Both the position numbers and the translations under genes were made by a program. The notes under the pieces are model-generated. The model was not told the origin of the DNA. It was given only the letters and a program-made list of their open reading frames with translations, and searched no databases. Shown here one piece after another: positions 21,010-33,140 of a stretch of 64,000 nucleotides of DNA (within the stretch, counting starts at the first letter, position 1; every line of letters starts with the position of its first letter). The stretch covers positions 11,197,001-11,261,000 of the forward strand of contig NC_092872.1 in the NCBI RefSeq assembly GCF_028372415.1, written 5' to 3'. This DNA comes from Notamacropus eugenii (Eukaryota; Chordata; Mammalia; Diprotodontia; Macropodidae).

Positions 21010-22158
21010 AAGGTTCTTTTGAATTCTTCAGTCTCTTACGGCTTTTTGAATGACAACTTTATGTTCTAGGTATGATGAAAATTCCTAAAACAAAACTATA
21101 TTGGAAATTTCTGTAGGATTAAAATCCTTTTTCTGGAGAATCTGGTCATTGGAATCAAGGAATCAAAAGCAAGGAGACTGGTCTTCTCATCACCAGAGCC
21201 TGTCCCCTTGAATTGATCCATAACCAACTGAGCAGCTTTGCATTCAAGGTAGCTGTGGCTTGAGTGGGACATCTGTGCTTTCTACTTTCAGAGCCTTGAG
21301 GTAAGAGCATATGGTCTTTCAAGGGGAGATGTCCAGCAAGGTGGCTGTGAGGGCTAGGCTCTGTGGGTGTGTGCAAGGTGTGGATGAGCAAGTCAAGGAG
21401 GTGTGATGGATAAAAAGTTCAAGAGACATCATTTCTGTAATTAATTATTTTGATGTTGATCACTAGTGAGTATTTAATAAAAGGATGATCATTCAGCCAT
21501 CTCTCATAAAAAGATAGATAGATTATGGCAGCTTCTTGATGCTTATATGCCCTTGGAAGAGGAGGTGGTTCCTGACAGCAATCAACTCTGAGTGGGTAAG
21601 AACTGAGAGAACTAATATTCTAATGAGAAGTGGGTCTATTCTAATGATGGAAAGGGAGCCATGACTGATTATGTCACACTTACTCCCAGACCCTTCTTGG
21701 GCAAGCTAAACAAAGGATCTACCTCATCCACATACCCACGCCTGAGTAGAAAGCAATGTGTTCCCCCATTTGGGTGGGGTCAGAACAAGATTGAGGAGAA
21801 AGTTAATCTAATTTCATTATCAGCAATGTCCTTCAGATATTGGCTTGACCTGGTAGAGAATGAGGAAAAAGGAAGGGAAAAAAGCCTGAATCTCCCCAAT
21901 AATTGGTTATTTAATTATTATTTCTCTTAGAGGCTTCGTGATCTGGAGGAGTCTCGGAGAGTACACTGAGTCTAGATCTTCTCTAAGGTCTAAGTAAGCC
22001 AAGAAAATCTGTGCAGGAGAAAATATAGACCAAGGAAGACTGGAAGGATATCCTAATGGGATACTGAAGTTGCCCAACTCCAGGCCATCCTACCCATAAG
22101 TATGCACACATTCCATATACCGATGGTGAGTGGAATCCTCTTTGCCAAAGTTTTTCTA
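21010..22158. other. Unassigned sequence
   Basis: I see no conserved gene, splice-bounded exon or named repeat. Short open frames (for example 21661-21930, +) lack any recognisable feature. Confidence 0.4.
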
Positions 22159-22159
22159 C

Positions 22160-22170
22160 GTGTGTGTGTG

Positions 22171-22213
<43 letters not shown>
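22160..22213. repeat. (TG)n microsatellite
   Basis: Nearly perfect TG run with two AG interruptions. The following 22215-23030 has no feature I can support. Confidence 0.97.
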
Positions 22214-22217
<4 letters not shown>

Positions 22218-23034
22218 TTTGACCACAGGGTAGGGTTCCCCCCACCCTATCCCAATGCCATGGTAAGCAGGCCAGCATCAGGTTAGGTAAAGCAGACAAT
22301 TTTTAAGCCACCTTAGCCCTTTCCCCACCCCAGGAGTAAGCAGTGTGATTATTTAAAAAGGCTGCTCAGATACCCAGAATGCTGCCAAATTCCACTGCTG
22401 CTTCAGATCTGTGAAAAGACATCCCTGTGTCCCTGGGTCACCTGTGTGGGGAGCTGTAACTAGAGTGTATCTACACCTGCTGTTTTGTCAAATCCATCGC
22501 CCAAGAACTTTGAGGTTTTTTGACTCACACATAAATTGGATTTAAACGAGGCAGAGTTGCTTGAATTTGTCAGCCTTCTTCTTTCTTCCAGAATCATCAC
22601 AGTCCAGTGGCAAGATGAAAGTCAGGACAACTGGTGAGGATGCCATGGATGATGTTGGCATCTTTGGTGTTTAACTAAGTTTTAAGCGCTTCCTCTGCCT
22701 TTATGGGTATTGGAACAAGCTATTCTCTTCTGCCCATTCTGCTGGGGGAGGTCTTCACATGCTTGGGATAGAAACCTCTCCAATTCCCCGTTGGGTTTCC
22801 CTGTTTGGTTACCCTCAACTTGGTTTAGCCCCTGCCTACTGGTTTTAGTGTGGTGTGGCCACTGCACCTGCTACAGCTTCTTGGAGCCGCGGGTGAGAGT
22901 TAGGTGTCAGGGGAACACCAAAGGTGGAAAATAGCCCTGATAAAGGACTCAGAAGCTCTCACATTAGAAGTACTAGTCTTCCCTTAACACCCCGTACACC
23001 CCAGACTAACGTTTGATAAACCTAAGATCACAAA

Positions 23035-23690
23035 AGGGGGGGATTATTATTCAATTAAAACTGTTAGGAAAGATCATATAGCAATACCCTAAAAAATAAC
23101 ATTAAATTCATATCTCTTTCCCTTTACCACCATTTTTCAAAACATATAATAAAAATTTAAAAGAAAATGGAAAAGTATGGCTGGGGAGATTTTTATCTAT
23201 TTGACAAATAGAAGAAATTAAAGGGGAAAAATGATGGATTTGATTATGTAAAAATAAAAAGACTTTGCACAACAAAAAAATATATATCTGAAACAAAAAG
23301 GAATTTAACAAATTGGGGGAAAGTCTTTGTCATAAATATTTGGAATGTCACATAAAATCTGGCATTCAAAGTTTCTGAGGGATTAGTCCAAATATATGAA
23401 TCATATCCATTCTCCAAGGAGTGAATAAGTGGCTAAAGGATACTTACAAGCAATCCTCAAAAAAAAAAAAATAGCACAAATTATAAACAAATGCCTATTT
23501 AAACAGGCCAATGAGTAGAGGAATAAAACTAAACAGCTCTGAAATTCCATCTGACATCTTCTAAGTTGGCAAAGCTAGCTAAAAATGATAAATGGTAAAT
23601 GTAGTCAGTACAGAGAAAAATACCCACCTAGATTCTGCACACAGACCTGTGAACGGGCACAATGCCTCTCTAGGAAGTGTACCAATAGCC
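23035..23690 (+). mobile_element. L1-type LINE remnant (ORF2 3' part)
   Basis: AT-rich plus-strand sequence with TTTGATTATGTAAAAATAAAAAGACTTTGCACAA, GGGGGAAAGTCTTTGTCATAAATATTT, and CCAAGGAGTGAATAAGTGGCTAAAGGATA. These correspond to the L1 ORF2 C-terminal region. Frames are broken. Confidence 0.65.
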
Positions 23691-23860
23691 AGCATCTCTA
23701 TAGTGCTTTAAGGTTCCAAAGCTTTTTATAAATATTAACTCATTTTATCCTCACATCAACTCTGAGAGGTAAGTGCTACTATTATTCCCATTTTACAGAT
23801 GAAGAAATCAAAACAGAGTTTAAGTGACTTGCTCATGGTCTCACAGCTAATAACATGACC
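23690..23860 (-). mobile_element. MIR-family SINE, minus orientation
   Basis: Shows AGTGCTTTAAGGTTCCAAAGC, CATTTTACAGATGAAGAAATC and AAGTGACTTGCTCATGGTCTCACAGC. Confidence 0.7.
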
Positions 23861-23869
23861 AAAGCAGAA

Positions 23870-24440
23870 TTCACTATCTTTTCCCCCAAAACTCTCCCTT
23901 CCTCGCAACTTTCATTCTCCTGTTCAGGTCATTACCATCTCCCCAGGCTAGAAACCCCAGGGTCATCTTTGATTCCTCACCAGCGGTCACCCCAAACACC
24001 CAATTTGTTACCCAGCCTTGCCATTTCTGCCCCGTCTCCCCACTCTAGTTTATCTTTCACTCATCTGCCAAAATGATTCTCCCTAAGCACAGGTCTGACT
24101 GGGTCACCTCTCTACTCAATAAATTGCAGTGCTTTCCTATTATCTCCCGAGTCAAATAGAAAATGCCCTGATTGGCTTTTAAAGACCTTCAGAATCTGGC
24201 CCCTTCCTCTCTTTCCCATCTTTTGATCTTGTTTGCAATTTGTCTACATGACCCTCCAACCTCCCAGAAGACTTTTCCCTGGCTGCCTGCATTATCTTCC
24301 TCCTTCCCACCACTTCTTGTCTCCCTTCTGATTCAGAGCAAATTCTTCCTTCTTCCTTCCTCCTTCCTCCTCTTCCTCACCATAGTGTCTTGCCTCCTCC
24401 CCAGTCCCAGGTCTTTCTCAGCAACAAGGGCTGAGCACCT
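23870..24440 (+). mobile_element. L2 fragment
   Basis: Contains GGGTCATCTTTGATTCCTCACC, AGCACAGGTCTGACTGGGTCACC, GTGCTTTCCTATTATCTCCCGAGTCAAATAG and TTCAGAATCTGGCCCC in L2 order. Bases 24440-24850 are unassigned. Confidence 0.7.
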
Positions 24441-24854
24441 TCCTGGAACCAGACGCCTGGACTCCCAATGGAGTTTCAGATTTACTACCCATCTCATAAA
24501 AACTTCCTTTTAACCATAGCGACTTAGGGGGAAGAAAGGAGAGAAGTCAAGTGAGATAAAGGGAGTGAGTGAAATAAGGCACTGCATATTGGGGGAGGGG
24601 GAATATCGAGGAGTAGTGAGGTAACAGGGATAGGCCCCCTCCCTCTCCATGACCTTTGTCCTAGAGTCCCCAGATTCAGGTGTCTTACCTAGCAGCAAAA
24701 GATGGAGGAGGAAGCCTTGGGGATAGTTAGGACCCTGGTCTCATCCTGCTTAGGTCATAGGCATCCTAAGTACTCTCTATTTTGACAACCCTGTATTGCT
24801 GTAAACATTTCAAAGTCCCCTCTCTGTATTCTGATCTCAAAGACCCATTTTTAC

Positions 24855-25203
24855 AAAGCTGCTGGTGCTAGTGACCTCAGGACTCCCTCTCTATAAAGCC
24901 CCCTAGGTCTGGTAACCTCAGGGATCCCTCTCTATAGAGCCCTCTAGAGCTGGGGACTTCAGGAGTCTATCTCTATAGAATCTTTTAGAGATGGGGACTT
25001 TGAAGCCTCTTTCTCCATAGCGGCCTCCCTCAGAGCTGGTAACCTCAGGGATCCCTCTCCATAGAACTCTCTAGAACTGGAGACTTCAAGGATTACATCT
25101 CTATAGAATCTTTTAGAGCTGGTAACCTCAGGGATCCCTCTCCAAAGAGCCCTCTGGTATTGGAGATTTCAAGGTCCGCTCTCTCTAGAGCCTCCTCAGG
25201 CTG
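24855..25203 (+). repeat. Minisatellite, eight diverged units of about 41 bp
   Basis: Units follow CTGGTAACCTCAGGGATCC plus CTCTCTATAGAGCCCTCTAGAG. Units with GGTAACCTCAGGGATCC alternate with units starting CTGG-GACTTCA, suggesting an 82-bp higher-order period over part of the array. Unit lengths are about 41, 41, 45, 41, 42 and 41 where I could count them. Confidence 0.85.
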
Positions 25204-25204
25204 A

Positions 25205-25390
25205 CTAGATTGCTTTGTGTAGTGGAAAGAGCACTGCTGTTAAAGTCAGAATCTTGGGTGTGATGCTTACTAGATGTGTATCCCCTAGGCAAACCTATCT
25301 ACTACAAACCTATCTACAATCAGACTTATGCTACCTACCTCAATCCTAGGGTTACTGGGACAAAAGCATTTTGGAGACTTTGAAGCTGTA
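25205..25390 (+). mobile_element. MIR-like SINE fragment
   Basis: GTAGTGGAAAGAGCACTGCTGTTAAAGTCAGAATC followed by GATGCTTACTAGATGTGTATC is the 5' half of a MIR-type element. Confidence 0.5.
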
Positions 25391-25593
25391 TAGAAATGGG
25401 AGTTCTGATTAGGAGACTTCCTTTTTTCCCCACCCTCACCTCCCATGTATATGTAGTACTTTGCAGCAGCACTTTGAGTAAAAAAAAGTTATTCAGATCA
25501 TACATTTTGAACTGGAAAGAATCATAGTGAGGTGTGTACTCAGGACAGATGTTCCTTATCTAAAGCATCCCTGGTGAGTGTCATGAAACCTCT

Positions 25594-25738
25594 GCCAGGG
25601 GTGGGGAACCTTCAGCCTTGAGGCCACATGTGGCCCTAGGGTCACACTTGAGCCCCCAGATTCAGGTCTCTTAACTAGTAGCCAGAGGTGGAGGCCACAC
25701 ATGGCAGCCTCTAGATTGCAGGTTCCCCACCCCTGGTA
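25594..25738. mobile_element. Short inverted-repeat DNA transposon (hAT-type MITE)
   Basis: Left end CCAGGGGTGGGGAACCTTC and right end GCAGGTTCCCCACCCCTGG are inverted repeats. Inside, GAGGCCACATGTGGCCC and GGAGGCCACACATGGCAGCC continue the symmetry. About 145 bp, far too short to code, so it would depend on a transposase elsewhere. Flanking 8-bp duplication is not evident. Confidence 0.8.
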
Positions 25739-25989
25739 GGCTCTTGAAAGGAAATTCATTCAATCCTACAGCACCTTTTCCACATGCCAAGTCTTCAGAT
25801 GTTCAAAGATAGCAATCATATCCTGGTCATTTTTAGCTTAGTGGAAAGTTAGAAGGGAGAGCCTAAATGGGGGTATTTATCTGGACATGAAAGGGGAAGG
25901 GGTGATACAGTTCTTGAGCCCATGAAGAAAACAAGGGGTTGGAGGAAAGAGACATATAAGGATATCTCGATTCCCGGAGTCCATCAATC

Positions 25990-26670
25990 AGTCTTTAGTA
26001 AGCACCTACTAGATGCCAGGCAGGTGAAGGACTGGTACATAGTAGGTGCTTCATAAATGTTTATTGACCGACTATCGACCAACCTAAGGAACTGCCACAA
26101 AGATGTGCTCCATTGGTGCTACTTCCACAGACAATGATCGATTGTTTTCTTGGATGTAAGGGAATGCAGAACTGGAGGACAATCCTCTCTGCTATCCAAC
26201 TTACCAAGGAAGATAAGCTATTCTCCCACAGGATAAAACTAAAAACAAAAAGAGGGTTTTCCTATTAAAAATAAGCAAAAACTACTTCCCAAAGATAGGG
26301 AAGGATACAAACCAGGGATGTAGAAATCAAGAGGTTGGAAAGTAAAATGTGACGTAAATAGGAAGGGAAAGATTGTATTGTCTCCCCTCCCTCTCTCCCA
26401 AGAGCTGAATCTATTTCCAATAGTGGATGAGTGTAGACCTTCCATTTTAATAATAATAATAAGTTCTTATTGATGCTTTTTGTGTTTTTTATCAGAATTT
26501 CCCCAAATATCCCTCCCTTTCTGTCTCACAGAGAGAGTCATCCCATATAACAAATAATATTTTTAAAGTAAGGGAAAAATTAACACAACTGATCAAAACA
26601 TTGAAAAAGTCTGAAAATATGCACCATCTATGAACCTCCCACCTCCACTAAAGGGTGAATTGGGATGATA
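25990..26670. other. Old repeat tail and unassigned AT-rich sequence
   Basis: At 25990-26075 the phrases AGTAAGCACCTACTAGATGCCAGGCA and ATAGTAGGTGCTTCATAAATGTTTATTGACC are interspersed-repeat tails. The rest has no feature I can support. Confidence 0.5.
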
Positions 26671-29370
26671 AATGCTTCTTAACTCTGCTTGAGTCATACT
26701 TAATCTTTATAATTTTGCTACTGCATGTGTGTGTGTCTGTGTGTCTGTGTCTGTGTGTGTGTCTCTGTGTGTGGTTATTTTCTTTCCATTTACATTGTTT
26801 TTGTCATTGGGTGTGTGGCTTTCTTGGTTCTTCTCACTTCACTCTGCATCAGTACATGTAGATCTTTCCATGCTTTTCTGCATTCATCACATTCATCATT
26901 TCTTACAGCATAGTAATATTCTATTACATTCATGTTTGACAATTATTTTAGCCATTCCCCAATCAATGGACATCTTTGTTTCCAATTCTTTGCTATCACA
27001 GAAAAATTGCTGCCATAAATATTTTGGGGTATGTGGGGACTTTCTTCTTATCGTTGAAGTACCAGGATGGTAAAGGAATCTTTGGGTCAAGGGGCATTTC
27101 AGCCATTTTATTTACATGATTCCAAATTGCTTCCTGAGATGGCTGTACCATTTTACAGCTCCAAGCATAGTGCACTAGTGTGCCAGCTTTCCCACAATCC
27201 TTCCAGCATGGACCATTCCCATCATTTATCATCTTTGCCAATTTGCAGTGACACCTGAGGGTTGCTTTTATTTGCATTTCTCTCATCATAAGCAATTTAA
27301 AGCATCTTTCATATAATTGCTAATAGTTTTCAATTTTTTTATGTTTGCTTGTATTTTCTGACCACTTATCTATTGGGGAATAGTCTTTTGTCTTATGTCA
27401 ATTGTTTCTATTTCTTGGATATCAAACCCTTATCAGAGAAGTTTGATACAAAGAGTTCCCCTCCCCCATCTTGCCTTCCAAGTGCATTAATTTTGTTTGT
27501 GCAAAAGCTTTTCAGTTTTATGTAATCAAAGTTATCTATTTTATTTTCCGTTTAGTTTAAGTTAAGAATACATTTTTTAGTTTAGTTAAGAATACATCTC
27601 CTACCCGTAGCTGTGATGTATATGATTTGCTTCATATTTTTTATAGTATGAGCTTTGATATTTTGGTCATATATCTATTTAGAATGCATTGTGTAATATG
27701 TTGATCTAAGCCTAATTTCCATCATCATGCCTTTTGGTTTTTCTAGCAGTTTTTATCAAATAGGATTATGTTTTCCTATTTATCAAAACTGGGTCATTGA
27801 GTTCCATTGTTTCTGACTCTGCCTTGTCTGGTCTGTTCCCTTGATCTTCCTTTCTATTTTTTTTAACCAGCACCAGATGGTTTTGATGACTGCTGCCTTA
27901 CAACATAGTTTGAGGTCTGCAAGTGCCAGTGCTATTTCCCCTTCATCACTGCTTCTTTCCATTATTTCCCTTTTTATTCTAGATCTTTTGTTTTTTCCAA
28001 TAAATTTTGTTATTATTTTTCTGTAAAGTGTCCCTTTGATAATTTGATTGGCAGAGTATTAAATCTGGGAAACTAACTTTAGCAGTATTGTCACTTTTAT
28101 TATTGACATACCGCAGCCACGAGCATAAAATATTCCTCTAGCTATTGAAGTTGTTTTTTATTTCTTTAAGGAGCATTTTGTAATTAGATTTGGACAAGTA
28201 TTTTGTGTACTTTGGTAAATTAGCCCCCAGATATTTTATGCATTCTATAACTATTAGGGCAGCTGGGAGGTACAGTACCTAGAGTGTCGGGTTTAAAGTC
28301 AGGAAAACTCATCCTCCTGAGTTCAAATCTGACCTCAGACATTTACTAGCTGTGTGACCCTGGGTAAGTCACTTAACCTTGTTTGCCTCAGTTTCCTCAT
28401 TTGTAAAATGAGCAGGAAAAGAAATGACAAATCACTCCAGTATCTTTACCAAGAAAATCCCATATGGGGTCATTAAGAGCTGGACATGACTGAAACTATT
28501 CAACAAAAGCAATAGTTATTTGAAATGAAATTTCTCTAATTTTGCTTCTTGGATTTTGTTATTATTACATAGAAATGTGGTTGATTTTTTGAGTGTGTAT
28601 TCTGTAGCCCACAACTCTGATAAAGCTGTAAATTGTCTTCATTAATATCTTTGCTGATTTTAGGACTTTCTGAGCAGCCATCATATCATCAGCAAGTAGG
28701 AATAGTTTGATCTCCTCTTTACCTATCTTTATGCCTTTAATTTCTTTCTCTTGTCTTATTGCTATTGCTAATATTTCCAGAACATTATCAAGTAACATGG
28801 GGTAGGGTGGGCATACCTGCTTTACTCCTGAATTTATTGTGAAAAGTTTTAATATATCTCTTTTGCACATCTCAAAAGCAAATACTTGCTTTTGGTTTTA
28901 GACACTTTTTACAATATTAAAAAAAATTCCTCTATGCCTCTGCTTTGTAGAGTTTTTAGCATAAATGAATATTGTACTTTGTCAAAGACTTTTTTGCCTC
29001 TACTGAGATAATCATGTGGTTTGGATATTTTTGTTTTTGATATAATCAGTCACCTTAATGGTTTTCCCAATGTTGAAAAGTCCTTTTCTCCTTGCCTTGG
29101 TATAAATTTAACTTAGTTACAATGAATGATTTCTTGGATGCATTGCCATAGTCTATTTGACAAAATTTGACTTAAAATTTCTGAATTGATATTCATTGAT
29201 GACATTCATGTATATTTCTGTGCTTTCTGCTTCCCTGGCTTAGGTATCCGCAGTACATTTGTCTCATAAAAGAACCCCATAGGGCACTTTCTCATATTTG
29301 GGAACAATTTGTATAGTATGAATATCAATTGTTCTTTAGAAGTTTGCTAGAGTTCTCCTATGAATCCAGT
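26670..29370 (-). mobile_element. L1-type LINE, degenerate, with reverse transcriptase remnant
   Basis: Plus strand begins with the reversed 3' end (CACTTCACTCTGCATCAGTACATG, CAGCATAGTAATATTC, CCCCAATCAATGGACATC). It continues into ORF2. The minus frame at 28565-28870 keeps SGVKQVCPPYP, RQEKEIKGIKIGKEEIKLFLLADDMM and GYRIHTQKINH. This is the L1 RT active-site region with the usual FADD or YADD reduced to LADD. Many stops and a SINE at 28258-28505 show it is dead. A TG-rich tract lies at 26725-26775. Confidence 0.88.
28258..28505 (+). mobile_element. tRNA-derived marsupial SINE within L1
   Basis: GGGCAGCTGGGAGGTACAGTACC head, GAGTTCAAATCTGACCTC, CCTGGGTAAGTCACTTAACC, CTCCAGTATCTTTACCAAG and GACATGACTGAAACTATTCAAC. 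It is nested in the LINE, so it is the younger of the two. Confidence 0.9.
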
Positions 29371-29394
29371 CAATCCAAGAGGTTTCTTTTCTTT

Positions 29395-29625
29395 CTAAAT
29401 GATTTCTAAGGTCCTTTCTAGCCCTAAATCCTATAATCCTGTAAATTCTAGGTGGAATCTTAGGGCTAGAGACTTCTGATTCAAATCTTGGCTCTACTCC
29501 TTCCTACTCATATGAGCTTGGGCAAGTCAAGTCTCTTTCTCTGAACCTCTGTTTTCTCATTCATAAAATGAGAGGTGTGGGCTAGATTGCCCCTAAGGTT
29601 CCCTTCAGTTCTAAATCTATGATCC
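29395..29625 (+). mobile_element. MIR element
   Basis: Has GATTCAAATCTTGGCTCTAC, ATATGAGCTTGGGCAAGTCAAG, CTGTTTTCTCATTCATAAAATGAG and a TTCCCTTCAGTTCTAAATCTATGATCC end. Confidence 0.75.
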
Positions 29626-30559
29626 TAAAGGTTCTTTCTAAAGTGGGTGGAGCCGGAGCCTCTGAACTGGAATGCTTATCCTCCAGAGAATGGAAATGTT
29701 TGAAGAAAGACCAGGGAGGACTGGTTTGAGGAACCATAGACAATTGATTCCCCTATTATCCTGGTCTCCAAGATTCTGACACTCTTCCCATGACATCCAA
29801 CCCCATTTCAGCTCCCACACGAGGAGTAATGCTATAAATTTCACTATCAACCCAAAATATTCCATTTCCATGACCCTGAATTGTGAAATCTCCCTCCGCA
29901 ATCATAATGTGATGGCTCTCCATCTTTTCCTCTGTCTTGTTTCTCTCTATTTTTTGGTCCCTTATGTCACTGTTATTTGAGCCCACACAGATTACTGGTT
30001 GTAGATTTCAGTCTTAAGGTTTGACCAAGCTTGGGAGAGGCTCTCATCTCAACCCAGAAACCTTCTCCATGAGGACAGCACAATACCTAATGGTCCACGT
30101 CAAGCTGACAGTCATCTCCCTACCCAATACTGAGTCCTTCTATCCCTCCCTGTTCTCAGAGTCAGTCACTCCTACTCTGATCTCACTTTCATCCCTCCAG
30201 TCTTGATCTTGTACCAACCATTTTGACTATGCAGTTTTCCTCCCTTTTGCCCCTTTTTTTCTATTCAGCCATTAAGAAAGTTACACTCTTTCACCCTGGA
30301 TAATCCACTTTTTTCTCACTGTTGTGCCACTGAAACCCGCTGAAGGCCACACCAGCATGACAACTGTGTCCTCAACAAATTCACATGATCTAATCTCAAT
30401 TGGACCCCTACTGCTGCAAGGCAATCTTTTAATTCCTATTATTCTTTCGTCCTTGCCTTTCTGTCATCATCTTTTCAATGGCTGTTTCAACCCTCCTCTC
30501 TCCCTCTCTTCCTTAAGTCTCTAATTCCATTACCCAAGTTCTGTCTTTCAGCATATAAC

Positions 30560-32330
30560 CTTGTCTGTGACTCCAAGATTAAAGTCATCATGGTGAGCCC
30601 CATTATCTCCTCTATTGTATATCTTAACATTTGTCTATCACTTCAGCAATTCTCTCCTACCTTGCATGAACCTCTGGGATAGAGGTAGCCTTTACTTTGC
30701 CAAGGCTAACCCTTCTATTTGTACCTTGGTCTCATTTCCTCCCTTTTGTACCAGGAGCTTGACTCTTTGATCATGAACCTTCAGTCTCTAACTCATTGAT
30801 GTGTTCTTCCTCACTGCCTACAAGGATATTCAGGTCTCCCCCACTTAAATTTTTTTTCCGCTTAAACTCCTTAAGCAGCCAAGGCAACTGTGAGATACAC
30901 ATGTCTTTTCTTGGTCCTCTTATTATGTGATCTTTTGACAGCTTTGGACCCTTTACCATTCTCTTTTCCTGGATACTCTCTCTTCTCCTTATCTTCCATG
31001 AATCTCCTCAGTCCTGGTTTTCTTGTTGCTTTTTTAATTGTTCTATCTCTTTTGTTGGATCATGATTTGTCTCTTGCCCCTTAAGCATGAGGGTCCTTCA
31101 GGATTCTACACTAGGTCCCCTTGTTTTCTCTCTCTCCACTCATATTACACATTACCCCCTTCCTGTGCTCTGATCAAACTATGATCCATCACGATCCATC
31201 TGGTCCATGATCTTTTCTGTTTCTCACTCAAAATGGTAAATTTCCTATCTTCATGCCTTTAAACTACCCATTCCCAAAGCCTGGAATGTGTTCATTCCCT
31301 CCTTACCTTCACCTTAGAGAATTTCTCTTCCTTCTCCGTGAAACCTTTCCTAACTCCTTCAATTGCTAACGTCCTCCCTTTCAAACTACTTTGTAACTAA
31401 TTGATTTGTATTTATTCTCTCTTTTGTTTTTGAGGTAATCAGGGTTAAGTGACTTGTCCAGGGTCACACAGCTAGTAAATGTCTGAAGTCAAATTTGAAC
31501 TCAGATCCTCCTGACTACAGGGCCAGTGACTGTACCACCTAGCTGCCCCATGTTTATCCTTTTTATATTTACTCTGTATATGTATATTTGTTGTCTTGCC
31601 CTTCAGATTGTAAATTCCTTGCATGTAGGGATCATTTCACTCATTATATCTGCACTCCCCCACACCTGATACAGTGTCTGACCCATAATAGGTGTTTAAT
31701 AAACAATGACTGATTGACTAATTGATAATCTCATTTGTCCCCATAGGTTGAATTATCATTTCTATGCAGATGACTCTCAGATCTATACATGTAGGCTTCA
31801 TCCCTGTCCTGAGCTCCAGTCTGGCATCACCAACTGCCCACTGGGTATCTTTGCCTATATACCAAACCAGTACTTATAACTCAACAGGCCCTAACCTGAA
31901 TTAAATATATTCCTCTTAGAAACTCCTATTTTTCCATTGAGAGTATCATCATCTTTTTAGTCACCTGTGTTCATATACTTAGAATCTTAACTGGCTCTCC
32001 TACCTGTCTGATTGCTCTTTCTGAGATCTCTTAGTTAGCTCATTAACCCCTGCAGTCACTAGTGAACATCCTTCAAGGCTCTGTTCTTGGTCTTCTCCTT
32101 TCTTTGCATTTTCCCATGGCAATTTCATACATTTCCATGACTTTCACTATCCTTTCTATACAGATGCACCCTCGCCCTCCCAATTTCCATTTTTAGCTTC
32201 AAGTCCTACCTTGATCCTCAGTCTCCCCCTCCCCTGACTATCTCCTATATGTTTCTGCCTGGATGTCCCATAAACTCTTGAAACTCGACAAATCCTGAAC
32301 AGAATTAAATGGTTTTTTTCCTCCTAGATA
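30560..32330 (+). mobile_element. L2 LINE with reverse transcriptase remnants, nested insertions
   Basis: Plus-strand frames carry RT pieces in order. 30890-31084 reads FLVLLLCDLLTALDPLPFS then PGYSLFSL, in place of an LLDLSAAFDTVDH-type motif. A degraded GSVLGPLLFS-like segment follows near 31095. At about 31755-31785 YHFYADDSQIY preserves the catalytic Asp pair. An L2 3' tail (31260-31720) and a SINE (31428-31555) sit between these pieces. A second copy of the same region starts near 32040. No complete frame exists. Bases 29625-30560 carry weaker L2-like sequence. Confidence 0.75.
31428..31555 (-). mobile_element. tRNA-related SINE fragment, minus orientation
   Basis: GGTTAAGTGACTTGTCCAGGGTCACACAGC, AACTCAGATCCTCCTGACTACAGG, and CTGTACCACCTAGCTGCCCC, the reversed tRNA-like head. 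Confidence 0.85.
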
Positions 32331-32388
32331 TCTTACTGGCTGATGTCATGGTCCTCTTCGAAAACAAAGGACAAACACAACCTGTAAG
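32330..32388 (+). mobile_element. 3' end of a marsupial SINE
   Basis: GCTGATGTCATGGTCCTCTTCG and AAAACAAAGGACAAACACAACC form the terminal part of the AAGGACAAAC SINE family. Confidence 0.75.
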
Positions 32389-32531
32389 TATACCAAGCTG
32401 CCTGAATGGGAACCCACCCAGTTGGGTTACTCAGCTCGTCCTCTCCCTCCCCTCTTCCTTCTCCTCTCCAAAAGTATGTAAATTTTGATGACCGGAAACT
32501 GCCCAGTTAACTTGGGGTTTACTGATTAGAC

Positions 32532-32650
32532 TCCTTCCTTCCTTCCTTCCTTCCTTCCTTCCTTCCTTCCTTCCTTCCTTCCTTCCTTCCTTCCTTCCTT
32601 CCTTCTTTCCTTCCTTTCTTTCTTTTTTTCTTTCTTTCTTTTTTCTTTCA
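32532..32650. repeat. (CCTT)n microsatellite
   Basis: About 18 nearly perfect TTCC units followed by CTTT-type decay. Bases 32390-32530 and 32650-32875 have no recognised feature. Confidence 0.97.
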
Positions 32651-32874
32651 TAAAACCTTAAACCCAGTTCTCTCTGAAGCTCATAGATTGGACCACAATA
32701 GGTCCCTGCCGAAGCCCCACTTAATGGCTATATTTTGGGCCCTCCTGTGTTAGAGTGAATGTCAATGGTAACTGTTTCCCTTTGGAACAGCAACCCTGAG
32801 GGTCTTCCCCTTCCAACCTGATTTTTTTTTCTAATTAAAGGGGCTATCTCTTGACTCACTTCTTAAAAAGGCAT

Positions 32875-33140
32875 ATTCACTGAATGGGCATTACCTCACT
32901 CAAAGTAAGAACCTGAAAAGACCTTAACGTCAAAGGGCCAGGTTCTCTCCGTAGCATCCTGGGCCATCTCCAGTTGTCCTAATTGATATCTGGCCACTAG
33001 ATCCAGATGGTTCTGGGGGAGAAGTGAGGTTTGGTGACCTTGCATGGCCCTCCTTCACTCAAATCAAAGTTAACTGCAAGTTATATCATCATTTCCCTGA
33101 TGTCACAGTCTTCTTCAAAAACAAAGGACAACATGACACA
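32875..33140 (+). mobile_element. Marsupial SINE with AAGGACAAC tail
   Basis: Full series: CACTGAATGGGCATTACCTCACTC, CATCCTGGGCCATCTCCAGTTGTCC, GATCCAGATGGTTCTGGGGGAG, CCTCCTTCACTCAAATC, CCCTGATGTCACAGTCTTC, AAAGGACAACATGAC. It is the best-preserved copy of this family here. Confidence 0.85.

Noticed and set aside
28565..28870. Possible host gene with polymerase-like motif
   Set aside because: The RQEKEIKGIKIGKEEIKL and LADD motifs identify it as L1 ORF2 reverse transcriptase debris.
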